From Cordyceps javanica (lineage: Eukaryota > Ascomycota > Sordariomycetes > Hypocreales > Cordycipitaceae), in assembly GCA_036850795.1 (NCBI GenBank), contig JAAECO010000004.1:6696001-6760000 (forward strand): a DNA stretch of 64,000 nucleotides. The letters are read 5' to 3'. The translations under genes were made by a program, and so were the position numbers. The first letter of the stretch is position 1. Each line of letters starts with the position of its first letter. Below the pieces are notes generated by a model. The model saw nothing but the letters and a program-made list of their open reading frames with translations, had not been told where the DNA came from and ran no database searches. Of this stretch, positions 23,145-34,760 are shown one piece after another.

Positions 23145-24877
23145 GGCCGGGGAGAATACAGAAAGAAGAGAGAGGTAAGAATGTGGGATGGGCAAAGTGT
23201 GTTTTCTTTTTGTCTTCTTCTTCTCTGTTTGCTCTGTATCGTTGGCGATGCTGGTTTCGGGGCCGGTAAGACCCAAAAACACACACACAAGGTGCCGAGG
23301 CAAAAGGAAGTAAGTAGGTGGGATCTAATAAGCCGAGAGAGCTGGCTTCTGATCGGAACCTTGGAAACGACAGAGGTGAAGTCGAATTTTGGCCAAGTTG
23401 TTGTCAAACAACGTTGCTTTCTTTCGTTGAATGTGAAAAAAAAATCCCTGTTTCAAAGGTTGTGAGAGGTTGAAAAAACAAGAGGTTCATCAAAATGTCC
23501 CGCGTAAGGGCCCTCCTCGGTTGTTCGTTGTCGAGGTTGTTGGTGTCATTGCCGGCTTTGGCCCCACCGCCCGTTCCCCGCGCGCCGCGGGTGGGCGGCG
23601 CAACTACACGGACCGGGAGACACACGGGGCCAAAAGCATCCCCTATCCCGGGGAGGCAGGAAGCGCATATGTCAACCGAACCCTCGTAGTAGAGCTCGGA
23701 CAAGGAAGTCCTCAAAATAAACTATCCCCCCAAGAAGGAGTATGCTGTCGAGTCCCGTGAGCTGGCGGCGAGCGTTTTGGTGTGAGTGTGCCGCTGGCAA
23801 GAGGACGTGACCTCGCGGAAAGCGAGGGCTTATATATAGACTTATGTATACCTCGTATTCTGCAGAGTCAGTAGGATTCGAGGTCTGCGAGTATCGTGGG
23901 CCTCAGTTGTTGAACATTGAAGAGAAAGACTGCTTTCCATGATAGGATGTAGCTCAGGATAACACCGCCCCCCCACCCCCACTCCCTCACAAGATTCCGA
24001 GCTGCTTTAAATGTCAGAGATGCCCAATCATCTGATAGATATCTCAGCTTCCTATAGTTGTGAAGTGAAGATGGCGTCGTCAATTGTCAGAGGGGAGGCA
24101 TGAGGGGGGACTAACACTTGCCTCCTCTAGCAGTGATTCTGAAGAATAGATGCAGTTCATGTCGTTCTTATGATGGGGGTGTTTTTCAATACGCCGAGAG
24201 CTTCTTCACCCGCGCAGCGGTTCGTAAAAAAAGCAGGCGGCTCAAGTCTTTTGCAGGATTGGCAAAGCAACTTCTCCCCGACTTCCATCAGGCACACTGC
24301 GTTTTTGCTCCGCTGAAAGTTGACCTACCGACCGACCAGGCCAGGTCCGTAGTCAAGTCGACGACGACCCGCAAACATGGGGCTGTTGTATATGTTTTCT
24401 TCTTCTTCTCCTTTTACCGTCTGTTCACGGTTTTCTACAATGAAATTGCAGTATTTCTGCAAGGCACTCAAGTACGACGCGTGAATGCACGTTCATTGGG
24501 TGGCGCACTACTAAGGCAGTTGGGCTAGGCAGAAGCCGGAGGGCCCCTCACTGACCGTGGTGTTTTCCCATAGGTAATTGCAGCTTCACCAGAAACCCTC
24601 GCCGAGCTGAAAGATACAAGGACTAGTCCGGACTCTTTTTGAGCCATTGAGGCGTCGCAAGTATAATCACCCATATTCTAGATTTTTCTAATCGCGTAGC
24701 TAAAACAACACAATTCTCTGAGCATCGATATACATATATCCTCTCTCTTCTGCACTTCCTCCCCTATTGTCTTTATCCCAGTTTTCAAGAACTCCCAATC
24801 CCCTCCCCTCCTCAACGTCAAAACACAAAAAAAGAAAAGGAAAAGAAAAGGAAAAGAAAAGGAAAACAAGAAGAAGA
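23145..24877. other. Intergenic, with purine-rich leader of the VOC gene
   Basis: No gene is recognised in 23145-24760. From 24827 the sequence becomes the A/G-only leader of the next gene. Confidence 0.5.
24827..24877 (+). repeat. GAAAAG purine tract in a 5' leader
   Basis: Tandem (A)AAAGG/GAAAAG units run directly into the start codon at 24878. Similar A-rich leaders precede the start codon of the monooxygenase at 5560. Confidence 0.8.
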
Positions 24878-25279
24878 ATGGCCGACGTCAACAACCCCCT
24901 GCGCACGGTAGCCGCCATCTCCCTCTTCACCGAGGACCTGGCCGCGTCCAAGGACTTTTACACGCGCGTGTTTGGCGCGGCGGTGCTGTTCGAGGACGCC
25001 GAGTCGTGCGCGGTGCGCTTCAACAACGTCATCCTGAACCTGCTCCTCGTCGGCGCGGCGGCGGAGCTCGTCGGCGGCGCCCGCTTCGTCGCGCCGCCCG
25101 GCGCCGGCAGCCGCTGCCAGCTGTCCGTCTGGGTGGCCGATGTCGACGCCGAGGTCGCGCGCCTCCGCGACCGCGGCGTCGCCGTCCTGCTCGGCCCGGA
25201 GACGAAGCCCTGGGGGAAGCGCGTCGCCTCCTTCCAGGACCCGGCCGGCCACAGCTGGGAGGTTGCGCAGGACGTCTGA
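24878..25279 (+). CDS. VOC-superfamily (glyoxalase/bleomycin-resistance-like) protein
   Basis: A single exon of 133 aa, the usual length of a one-module-pair VOC protein. It begins RTVAAISLFTEDLAASKDFYTRVFG, the standard first beta-alpha-beta unit. It continues with a metal-side loop VRFNNVILNLLL and a second module starting SVWVADVDAEVARLRDRG. It ends with ASFQDPAGHSWEVAQ, where the Glu is a typical metal ligand. VOC proteins include dioxygenases, glyoxalases, isomerases and binding proteins; the substrate is unknown. The intronless, GC-saturated coding sequence and bacterial-looking organisation fit horizontal transfer. The start at 24878 follows directly from the purine leader and the conserved N-terminus. 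Confidence 0.88.
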   Translation: MADVNNPLRTVAAISLFTEDLAASKDFYTRVFGAAVLFEDAESCAVRFNNVILNLLLVGAAAELVGGARFVAPPGAGSRCQLSVWVADVDAEVARLRDRGVAVLLGPETKPWGKRVASFQDPAGHSWEVAQDV

Positions 25280-26072
25280 TCCCCGGAGCAGAGAAAGCTC
25301 TCTCCCCCCGAGGTTTTTGCTGCGAGTACGCTCAGCAGTACTGATATACGAGGCATCTGCCAAGAAAGTGCTGTCGCTTCGGGGCTATAACAACAGTATA
25401 TTGCCCTCTCTTTTTTTTTTCTTCTAGTACACAGAATCCCACTTATAAAATGGTAAACAAGAAAACGCCATCATACACAAACATTCCACATTTCTTCAGG
25501 TTCCAATTCAGTGAGAGAAGGGCAAAATCAAGCGTCGTCTTTTCTTTATTTCGTCATGTCACAATTGACCTCCTTCATTAGATGGACTCGCCTTCCCCCC
25601 TTTCCCATGAACCAAAGCAACCCATCCGCTCCCTGTATCGTACCGTTGCCCACGCAAACCCAGGGCATATATCCAAAAAAGAAAAAGAATAGCTCGTACT
25701 CGCGTTATCGCATAGACAGCGGCTCGAGGGTATCTCGCGCGTATAATCCCGATTAAGTAGAAAGAAGAAAGCCAGAGGCCAAGAAGAGAAAGAAGAACAA
25801 GAACAGCCCCATAGGGTGCCAAAGGAAAAAAAAGAGAAGAGCAACTCCGGGCCGACCCAACAGAACATGTACAATCATTATTATTCTAGGTACAGGCGTA
25901 CAAGATGCGATTGCGAGCGGCATAGCAAGCCTGTGACGCGGCTGAGGCGAGGGGCATCAAGCGCACGCCAGTCTGGCGGCCATTGTCGAGCGGGCCTCCG
26001 GCAAGCAGCCTTTCTCGATTTGTTTGTGCGCGTTGTCGGGGGGAGGGGGAGGGTGGCGGAGCGTGAGTCCTT
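25280..26072. other. Intergenic between convergent genes
   Basis: 3' flanks of the VOC and second MARVEL gene. AT-rich and A-rich runs, no gene recognised. Confidence 0.6.
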
Positions 26073-26711
26073 CTAGACACGCGAGCCGCCGCGGGAGCCG
26101 AGACCCTCGATGACGGCCAGGGCGGTGGTGATGGCCCAGAGGAAGAAGCCAAAGGCGGTGGCGGCCTGGGCGACCTGGCAGTCGTGGAAGCCGTGGCAGC
26201 GGATGGGGATGCGGGCGGCGATGGCGATGGAGCCAGCGAACCAGAAGATGGCCGTGATGGCGAGCAGGGCGAGGCCGACAATGGCGTGGTAGAGGCGGGA
26301 AAAGGCGCGCTTGACGAGGCCGGTGTAGACGATGATGACGAGGGTCCAGAGCGAGTTGAAGAGCATAAAGTTGAAGCGGGACTCGTTGCCACCGCTGCGG
26401 CTGACGACTGCGAATGGGGAGGAGGAGCGCGTTAGTAAAGGCTTCTTTTTTTTTCGATGGCAAGAGGGTTTTGCGGGCGGCGCGCCGGTTGCTTGTCGCG
26501 CGGTGCGGGCTTCTCGCGATGCGATTGCGCTCGGAGGAGCAGGGGCAACGGAAGGGGGAGGTTATCTGCGTTCGTCTGTGCTTGCGCGCGCGCTCGCTCG
26601 CTCGCGCGCAGACAAGGGAAGCTCGAGTTACGTACGGTAGGCAGTCAGGCCCAGCTCGATGATGAGGAGCAGGACCAGGACGGCGTGGACAATCGTGGAG
26701 ATGCCTTCCAT
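26073..26711 (-). CDS. MARVEL-like four-helix membrane protein
   Basis: Two exons: 26711-26636 (25 codons plus 1 nt) and 26407-26073, separated by a 228-bp intron (GTACGT..CGCAG), encode 136 aa. Exon 1 is not visible as an independent ORF; it encodes MEGISTIVHAVLVLLLIIELGLTAY in two halves of the first helix (start and end given here only as landmarks). The remainder has three more helices, with a loop containing IPIRCHGFHDCQVAQA (two cysteines) before the last helix. It ends in a short GLGSRGGSRV tail. This is a typical size and arrangement for fungal MARVEL proteins. The intron includes a CG/CTCG repeat near 26585-26610. The call is firm on topology, open on function. Confidence 0.82.
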
Positions 26712-29118
26712 TGCGACTTGTTGTTTTCCGGTTGCTTTGTAGGTAGGGAGGTTGGTGCTGGTGCGGGCGTTTGCGGGTTGCTATGGTAGAGCTGTTGTGT
26801 GCAGGAGGAGTTGCCTCTGAGTTCGAGCAAGTGATGCTTTTGTACAAAACGACGAGAAGAATGAAGGGGGGAGAGAAAGAGAGAGAAGAATAGAAATGCG
26901 AACAAGGTTTAACTGTACAAATGTAGTAGAATGACGGAAACACCAAGGGGGGGGTGGAGGGGGAGGATTCTGCGCCTGTCGGACGAGAGTGGGCAGGAAT
27001 GGCACCGCCGGCGCGAGCGCAACGCTGACGCAAGGATGGAAGCAGGGTTTTTTTCTTTTTTCTTTTTTTTTTTCTCTTTTCTAAATGGCCCTTTGAATTC
27101 TTTTGGTTAGCTGTGCTCACTTTCCGGCTGCTGCGCCGCCCAAACAAGCTACTGGTACTTACCTTTCGGCCCCTAAAAAGACGTAAAGAGCCCAGACAAG
27201 AGCTGCCAAGTGGGGGAGCTACAGGCAGCTACGGCGAGCTACAGTGGATGCTGGTTGGGCGCTAACGAGCTTGGGAGCTTTCCTGGCCCGATGCGTTCTG
27301 TTAGTACCTACCTAGGCACCTACGACGAGATCAAGGGAGAGGCGCACACTTTTTTATTGCCGGCGAAAATCGTGGATGAAAAACCATGTAATCAATCACT
27401 TCCTTGCTTCAATCGGATTTTCTTATTCTTTCATTTATTTTACTTTGCCTTTTCAATGCGTCACATCCGTTGTTGCACGACGTGTCATGTTGGTCAACAG
27501 TTGGTTACAGAGATTAGGCGAACTACTGAGTACCGCTGCTTACCTAGGTAGCTGTGTGAAACAAAAACCATAGGGAGCAATGATTGACGTCATCTTCTGT
27601 TTCTTTCTCTCTCCCTTTTTTTAATTTTTTTTTTAATTTTTTTTTTCAACATCATCATTTGTGTGGGCCCGTTGAAGCTTCTCGTCTCTCTCCGTCTCTC
27701 TCCCAATGTTTCCCATCCATCCATCCTCGACGCCAGCAACACCAGCTGCGACATTAGCATCTATTCTTGTCCTCTTGTCATCCTTCCAAGCGCTTTTCTC
27801 CTTGTTCGACTCGTGCCCAGGCCCCTGCGGTTGCGGCGTAGCACCAGCGCTCGGCGTCCTTCTCCATGACTACCTACTTCCCTTGTCCGTCCACTCTGAT
27901 CCAGTCCCGCTACACCCACCCAGCAAGGTTTCCCGCTTCTCGCCTCAAGGGCGAGCTTACCTGTTTGCCTGTTAATGCCCGGTTCTCAGCCCACTCACCA
28001 ACTTGACTAGTTGGTCTCGCACGAATCATTAGCCCCAGCCAGCTGACCAGTTCTTCCACAACTGGAGGGGAAAAAAGGGCTGCGCGATTCCTACCCGATT
28101 CGCCGTCCGCCCGCACCGAGTAAGGCACTCATGAGCCACCAAAGGAACATAGGGCTTTGATCGGCTCCCGACAGCCATACTTTGCGCCTTGTTGATAATT
28201 TCATGAGGCAGCAAGTTTATACCTGTCCAGTCCACAGTCCTCTATATTTCAGAAAAGATATCTGTCCTTACCTCTCCTTGCCTCTCCTTACCTCTCCTCT
28301 CCTCCTCCTCTCCCGCGCCTGCATCATACCCTCAGCTCGATGCATCCTGGCTTGGCACGTTCCACTACCGATGCACAGTAGCCTGTCAAACTCCTTGCTA
28401 ACCTCGAAACCCCGGTTGTGGCTGACAATGACGTTGCCCCAGTGGTGAGGTCATGCCCAGCGGCAACGGGTGGCTTAGCGTTTACCCTGCGCAGGGGCTG
28501 TTCGCCGGGCGGCGGCCTTTCCGGAGCGGAGCGGAAGATGCCAACCATGACGGAGATGGTCATTCATCAATTGTACGCAGATTGTATTCGCTCTCGCTTT
28601 CGCAATTAGATTTGTAGCTGCTTTTGGCTTCGCGGCAATTTCCGCAGCTACTTGCACAACCATCAGCTTTTGGCCCCATTGCCCCAGAGAGCTTACAGAG
28701 AGAGAGCTTGCAAGTGCTTACGCTGCCAATTCTCAACCAGCACCAAACCGATATCCAAGGAAATGAAATTACCCTTGCAATTCTTTACAGACAGAATGAA
28801 TCGCCAGGATACTCGGGCATATCCATGATCTACTCAGTAGCCGTACAACCTGGGCTATCTGACAATTGCGATCGCGCTCACCTATAACTAGCGCCACGTC
28901 ACCTCGGCATTGTCCACTGCCGACAAATACGAACACGAATCTTCAACGCTGGTTTCAGGCGCGTGCTTCATCTGACCAATGACATGTATACCACCCTATC
29001 GAGACGACTATGCTGAGTAGGCTTCGACTCATCCTTCGAGCCCAGCCCAGCGACATGGCCTTTGAAAGACGGGTGCTTCTTTTACTACACCTCCCCAGCG
29101 GAATCGGGGAAAAATCCT
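26712..29118. other. Gene-poor stretch, nothing recognised
   Basis: A 2.4-kb stretch with pyrimidine-rich and T-rich tracts (27050-27080, 27610-27650) and only short ORFs. No protein family is recognised. One palindromic ACCTAGGT lies at 27542-27549. Confidence 0.5.
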
Positions 29119-30865
29119 TCAAATGTCCACCACACCCATACTGACCCAAGCATCTATTAGTCCCTCGCGGATCGCCTGCCCGGCCGCGAACCGGTCCGCG
29201 ATCCCATCCATGATGCGCAGTACCCGCGCTCGCTGAGCCTTGGATGCCCACGCCGAGCGGGCCCCGGCGATTCGCAGCGGGAATAGTAGGAGCAACGGCG
29301 ACAGGCCGCTCTTGTCAAGCGCGTGCTCGCTGAGGGTCAGAATGGTCTCGACGTGCCGCCGCACCGTCTCCGGGTCGAGCGTCGGCACTGCCAGCCCGAA
29401 GCGGCGCCAGTGGTGCATCTCGTAGTCAAACTCGCCCGACAGATAGACGCTGATGGCGGCCCAGAAGAGCCTGGTCAGCAGGCTGCACTCGTCTTCGCCC
29501 GCGACAACAGTAGGCGCGCCCTCGGCGCCCCCGTTCCGCGGTAGATGGGCCTGGTGCCACGCCGTCAGTGCTTCACGCAGCGCCATGCCTGTGCTGGCAA
29601 TGTCGCGCGCTTCGTCCGGCACGCCCTCGCTGGGGTTGTCGTCCTCGGCGAGGCAGAATCGGCTCGCCCTATCGACCACCGCCTTCCCGTTAGCTATCCA
29701 TCCTCTTTTCCGCATGCGCTGTAGTCGTCGTGCAACGTACCTGTATCGTAGATCCGGGCAAAGAAGCATCAGGTCCACCAGCGAGTCAAGCGGCCGCCAC
29801 TCATCCGAGAGGCAGCCCTCGGACCAGAGACTCTGCGAGGCCTTGCGCCACTCGGGTCGCGTCAGGAACGACCGATCGTTGAACACAATCGTCCGGCAAA
29901 CCTCGAACATTCTTGCCTGCTGAAACATGCGTGCCCCGGCCGGCGTGGCGCACACGGACGGGCCCGAGGCGGCTAACCCCTTGGCGGTGCCGTGCACCAT
30001 GTGCTGCAGCCAGCCCATCCCGCTCGTGTCCGACATGAGCTGCTCTCGCGCGTCAAAAAAACGATGTGGCTTTCACAGGGGGTGTAGTTGGGCCGCCACT
30101 ACGTACCTCAAACATGCCCAGGAAGAGGGTCGTCCATAAGAGGGCCGTCCGGTCGGGATCGGACATGCTCTCCTGCTGCCTGTCAAGGCTCCTTCGCAAC
30201 CCGACGACGGCTCGCGAGTACAGCGTGTAGCTCGTGTACGCGTCGGCGGCGTGGCGGCCCTTTCCGGGCGGCGGCGCCAGCTTGGACGCCTGGACGGCTC
30301 CGAGCGCGCGTATCGAGTCGAGAAGGTACGGCAGCGTCTGCAGCGCCGCCATCTGCTTCACGTCCTGGGTGAACAGGTGGTCCTTTCCGCTGAAACTGTT
30401 TCGCCGCGCAAACACGTCAAAATAGTAAAAGTACCGATCGTCGTCGAGGGCGGGGCTCGGCCGAGGAGCCGCCGCCGCCGCCGCCCTCCTCGGCCGGGCC
30501 ACCACCGACCTCGCGCCCAGCGGGCGACTGGGCCTGCTGGTGGTGGTGGTGGTGGTAAGGATGATGATGGGCACGTCATTGCTGGCGGTGGCTGCTACGT
30601 AGATGCACGGCTTGCCCCTGTGGCTGCAGTTGGTGCAGGGGTTCTGGCCGGAGCACTATATAATTTACCAGTTTGTGATCAGTGAAACGAGTCTCTTCGG
30701 CACTTGGGAGCGCAGTGGCGTCGCGACATTGCATCCCGATCAGGCAACTGCACCGGAACAAAATCTATTTTTTTTTTCAGAAGACGCATGACATACTTTG
30801 AGATGGCTCGCCGCACACCGCTGGCAGCGAGAGCGCTTCCGTCGGCCGTCAAACGGTCCTAGCAT
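29119..30865 (-). CDS. Zn(II)2Cys6 transcription factor with fungal-specific TF domain
   Basis: Three exons: 30865-30797, 30655-30107 and 30039-29119, joining in phase 0 to 512 aa. The 69-bp first exon holds the start and half of the zinc cluster, CQRCAASHLK. After a 141-bp intron the cluster finishes as CSGQNPCTNCSHRGKPC. The spacing C-x2-C-x6-C-x5-C-x2-C-x6-C is exactly the GAL4-type binuclear cluster. A basic stretch (GRRKRSR) precedes it. The middle and C-terminal regions match the fungal-specific transcription factor domain, with landmarks RYFYYFDVFARR, LLWTTLFLGMFELMSDTSG, and a His-rich EMHHWRRFGL helix. It should bind CGG-type DNA sites as a nuclear regulator. Its targets are unknown; the nearest genes are the RidA/GFA group. 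Confidence 0.9.
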
Positions 30866-31712
30866 CTGCGAGCGACGTGCTGTTGATTCCGCTACCCTGT
30901 AGCTTGGTCTTGTTACATGAACAGAGTCAGTAGTTGGATGATGACGAGAAACGCATTATCTGGTGCTGCGATTCCAGCAAGGACGGCGAGAAAAGACAAG
31001 TTGCTGAGGACGGTGCAAAGCAGGGGACGTGCGGGTATTCAGCTCGACTTGGACAGTCAACATGCATTTCGCCCGCCGCCGAGAACAGTCTGGCAACGCA
31101 CCAACAGATCTCGATAAACAATCCGAGCAGTGCGCTCCTGGACGCGTAATGCCGAAGGGTCCGAATATCGTCTCTCTTTCCTGCAGGACGGTCAGGAAAT
31201 AAAGTCTGAGAATGTAAATGTGTGCCCTGTCGGGCGGCCATGGGGCAAAAGGGCTGAAAGGGAATGCGTTGTGCTATTTTTACTCAGCCCCGGTGCGGCT
31301 GACGATTCGAGCTGCTCGGCCGGTTGGTCCGGAGCCCACCCGCACCCCGACAAGGTCCAAGGTGCGGTGCCGCTTTAACGCCACCTTTTCTACTGCTGCG
31401 GGAGTGGTTCATACCATGTAGACAGTGCTGGGTAGCTTGAGGCGCAAATCTCGGGCACGACATGAGAGCTAGGGTGAGTAGATGCAGCCCTGTGGTATCA
31501 TCTGGTGCAAGATCAATACGAAGTCGCATGGCCGCGCACCCATCATTACCATTTGATGATGAGAAAAAAAACCCCTCATGAATACAACTGATAGGTTACG
31601 AGATTGTTCTTGTGGCCAGGTTCAATACATTAATATGGTCTACCGGATAACTGAATATAATGTCATCTGTCTGGCTTTGACATGTCCCTCTCAACCAGGT
31701 CAGCGTGCAAAG
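30866..31712. other. Intergenic, nothing recognised
   Basis: Upstream region of the Zn2Cys6 gene and 3' flank of the first RidA gene. No gene is seen. Confidence 0.55.
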
Positions 31713-32201
31713 CTACCTTGGATCATACGCCGAAACCTCAATCTCGACCCTAAAATCGTCTTCGGCCAGTCTCGTAACCCCAACCGCGGTCCAGATCGGC
31801 CGGTGTCCCGGCATGTAGCGGTCCAGGTTGCGCGTCATGGCCTCGAGAGCCTCGTCGTTGATCGGGACGTGGTACGATACGATGCGGTAGACCTGCGACC
31901 AGCCCTGGCCTCCCGCATTCTTCAAGTTGAGCTCGACATTGGCAAATGCTTGATCAATCTGCTCGTTGATCTCCTTCTTGTAGATTCCCGTCGTCGGATC
32001 CCAGCCACCTAGAAAATAAGAGAGCAAAAAAAAAAAAAAATCAATGACGGTTCCAACGAGGAAATGAGTTGTGAGTCAGCTTCACGTACCTTGGCCCGAG
32101 CATTCGATGCGGTCGTGGATGCGCACAGCTTGGTTGTAGCCGAATCTTTTCAGGTTCATTTGGCCTTTGCCAGGATACGCAAAGTATTCGAGTTCGGACA
32201 T
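31713..32201 (-). CDS. RidA/YjgF-family protein (paralogue 1)
   Basis: Two exons (32201-32090 and 32008-31713; 81-bp intron GTACGT..TCTAG) encode 135 aa, the usual RidA length. The start at 32201 (MSELEYFAYPGKGQ) is chosen over an upstream in-frame ATG because it fits the family length. Conserved features are the CSGQGGWDP turn formed across the junction, QIDQAFANVELNLKNAG in the main helix, and HRPIWTAVGVTRLA, which contains the arginine expected in the inter-subunit active site. RidA trimers hydrolyse reactive enamine/imine intermediates. Fungal relatives also occur beside catabolic or biosynthetic genes. It faces the GFA gene across an 808-bp divergent region, with a second RidA beyond it. 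Confidence 0.9.
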
Positions 32202-33009
32202 GATGATAAGATACTGCACACGACTGTATAATTGAAATAGAGTTGAATGCCGATACCAGGAATAGACTTGTGAGATGTAGTTCACATTGATATTGCATTT
32301 GAGTTATCATGACTTATTGCTGGGTTTATATAGTGTCTTTGCTAGTTGGTAAAAGAGTATTGCACCATCATTGCCTTTGGTTGATGATTCGAGTAGTATC
32401 CAAGCAAGTGTCGAACATTGCAGTCTAGGGTTTAGACTAGGCCTACTCAGTCTACTAAGTTGCTTATTGTATTTCTAATCCGAATGCACTGCCTCAAAAT
32501 GTATACCTTGTTATATAAGTAGGCCGGCCGTATCAGCCATCGCAATGAGCGCAATCGACTGAAAGGATGTGCACAACGGGGGGCCTTCTCCACCAAGTTG
32601 AATGAGCATCAACAGCCCATCCTAGCTTAGCGCAACGGAGATTGACGATTGACAACGGCAGAACGTAACGTGGGGGATGATCGACTCGATTGCGTAGCGA
32701 CTCAGGTAACGAGCCTTGGCAGCCTAATTCGGCCAAGCGAGGCGATCCAAGGCTAGCATCGGGGAAACGAATGTCGAGGGACTGCCTCGAACGGAATCGC
32801 GTATCGGAGATGATTGACTCGCCTGAACTCATCTGCCGAGGGTAAACAGCATCGCGAATCTAGTGGAGCGCCCGGTCTGTTCAAGTACCGTCTCCAACAG
32901 GCATGCCAAAGGCAGCTATTTTAACTCGGCCAACACCGTTGCCTATACACCACCACGCTTCGTGCCTACCTTTGAGAATCCCTTTACCACCCCATCAAAT
33001 CCTACCACC
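32202..33009. promoter_or_regulatory. Divergent promoter region, RidA-1 / GFA gene
   Basis: An 808-bp shared upstream region. No gene is recognised and no dominant operator repeat is visible. Confidence 0.5.
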
Positions 33010-33556
33010 ATGGATCCTGGCCAAGCCCCGACATTGACTGGAGGTTGCCTCTGCGAGTCCGTCCGATTCGAAATCCACTTTGGCGACAAGTTTCGCTGGC
33101 CTCCCACCGTCAGTCTTGTACCCTCTCGCACAAACCAAGCTCTGCTAATACTGAAGATAAAACCAGTCATGCGCGTGCCAATGCACAATGTGTCGCAAGT
33201 TTACGGCTTCGCTGGTTGCCCAATTCATTGCCGTTGCGCGGCCCAACCTGTCGCCTGATTTGCGAGACGCACCAGCCTTTGCAGAGTACGAGTCCTCGCC
33301 GGGTGTGTTTCGGGGATTCTGCCGCCGCTGCGGCTCCAGCCTGAGCTACCGCTGTCTAAAGTACCCCGACGTGGTCGATGTGTTCATCGGCGCGCTGGAT
33401 GAGAAATGGATCAGCGGCGGCCAGGACGACGACAAGGTGGCGATTGCCAAGGATCTCGCTACGCCGAACGGCTACCATGCTTGGTACAGCCACATGATAC
33501 CTGGTGTTACGGATTACCTCAAGGGCCGGCCAAATTACGCAGAAGGGGCCACGTAG
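33010..33556 (+). CDS. GFA-domain protein (Mss4-like zinc fold)
   Basis: Two exons (33010-33108 and 33167-33556; 58-bp intron GTCAGT..ACCAG, phase 0) encode 162 aa. Zinc-binding cysteine sets typical of the GFA family are present: GGCLCESV near the N-terminus, CACQCTMCRK created exactly at the exon junction, and FCRRCGSSLSY in the second half. The family was named for S-(hydroxymethyl)glutathione synthase of Paracoccus, but most fungal members have no demonstrated activity. The start ATG at 33010 has a good ACCACCATGG context. It sits between two RidA paralogues, which hints at a shared detoxification or catabolic role, but that is inference. Confidence 0.9.
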
Positions 33557-34352
33557 CTCCGATCCTGTCTACCATCTTTAGTACACTTTAATAGTTACTT
33601 ACGGCATGAGACCGCTGACTGCGCTGCGCTGAACTTTGTACTTGTCGTCTGCTGGCGTGCCTGCTCGTTAGTTGATATGCAGAAATATTATCAAGTAACG
33701 GCCGTATACTTGGCCGATTTGAGATCTGAACATGGGCTAGTTGACTGCGTTGTGACTCTCTCACGTTGTATCAGCTTACAAATGAAACTTCAATCTGTGA
33801 GAGCGCGCTGATGTCATCTGAGTGGGCAGATCATCAATCTCCACAAAGTAAAATAGTATCGAGATATCTTCGGCGTTGGAAATCTGCATTGGGGTTCAAC
33901 AATTCGGAGCTTTTCTAGACTATCCACTTGTAGCCTATTCGCCTGTTGCGTACTAGTGTCGCCAACTGCGAACCGAGTGTCGCGGCGACAAGCACAACGG
34001 CGCAAGAGTGAGGCCCCGACTGAGTGAACATTTGTAAGGATCCAAGCAAACTGATTCCTCATACTGTGGAGCTTGCTCTTCCGAATATTTGGCACAATCA
34101 CTTGGCACATTTACTCGGCAAAGCACTGCCGCACTTGGGTAACTCATGAAGAAAGTTAAGGGCGCTGAACAACAATATAAGCTCGCCGAAGCTTCAAGTC
34201 TCAAAGAAGATTTTACACCTCCGAGTAGCTTACTTTCACTCTTCCCTCTTAACTACTTGATCATATTTCACAATCCATCTTTAAAGGGTAAATAATATGC
34301 CGTGCTGAGTGCACGCCCCCATCAAGCTGACCGTCATTCTTCATAGGATACC
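33557..34352. other. Intergenic, nothing recognised
   Basis: Between two rightward genes; AT-rich. No gene is seen. Confidence 0.55.
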
Positions 34353-34760
34353 ATGTCTGCAGAGCAATACGTCAACGGACCGGGAGCGGGCGAGGGTCTA
34401 AGTGGCCAATACTGGTACTCGCAGTCTGTCAGTCTCGGCAACACAGTCAAATGCTCCGGACAGGGCGGATGGGACGAAAACGGCAAAGTTCCGACAGGAG
34501 ATGCGGCCAAGCAAATCGAGTACGCCTTTAAGAATGTCGATCAGCTTCTGCAGGCAGCGGGGCTACGGGGCTGGGAGGATGTCATAGCAGTCCGTTCCTA
34601 TCACGTTGGAGTGTCCAATACTCTGGACCTCTATGTTTCTTATTTGAAGAAGCGCATTCCTTGCCATCGGCCGACTTCGACAGTGATTGGGGTATCTGAG
34701 CTCGCCCAGCCTGGGATGCTGATTGAGCTGGAAGTTGAAGCCAAGAAACAGAAGCGATAG
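34353..34760 (+). CDS. RidA/YjgF-family protein (paralogue 2)
   Basis: A single exon of 135 aa. It shares with the RidA protein at 31713 the CSGQGGWD motif, the helix with QIEYAFKNVDQLLQAAG, the RSYHVGVSN strand and the HRPTSTVIGVSELAQPG active-site segment. The identical length and matching motifs show paralogy, but the sequences have diverged strongly, and this copy lacks the intron at the GQ-GG junction. Function is as for RidA: deamination of reactive imines, or an uncharacterised small-molecule role. The two copies flank the GFA gene. Confidence 0.9.
   Translation: MSAEQYVNGPGAGEGLSGQYWYSQSVSLGNTVKCSGQGGWDENGKVPTGDAAKQIEYAFKNVDQLLQAAGLRGWEDVIAVRSYHVGVSNTLDLYVSYLKKRIPCHRPTSTVIGVSELAQPGMLIELEVEAKKQKR

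Noticed and set aside
29700..29760. GTACGT donor inside the last exon of the Zn2Cys6 gene
   Set aside because: Every nearby acceptor either introduces a stop or shifts out of the frame that carries the conserved C-terminal domain.
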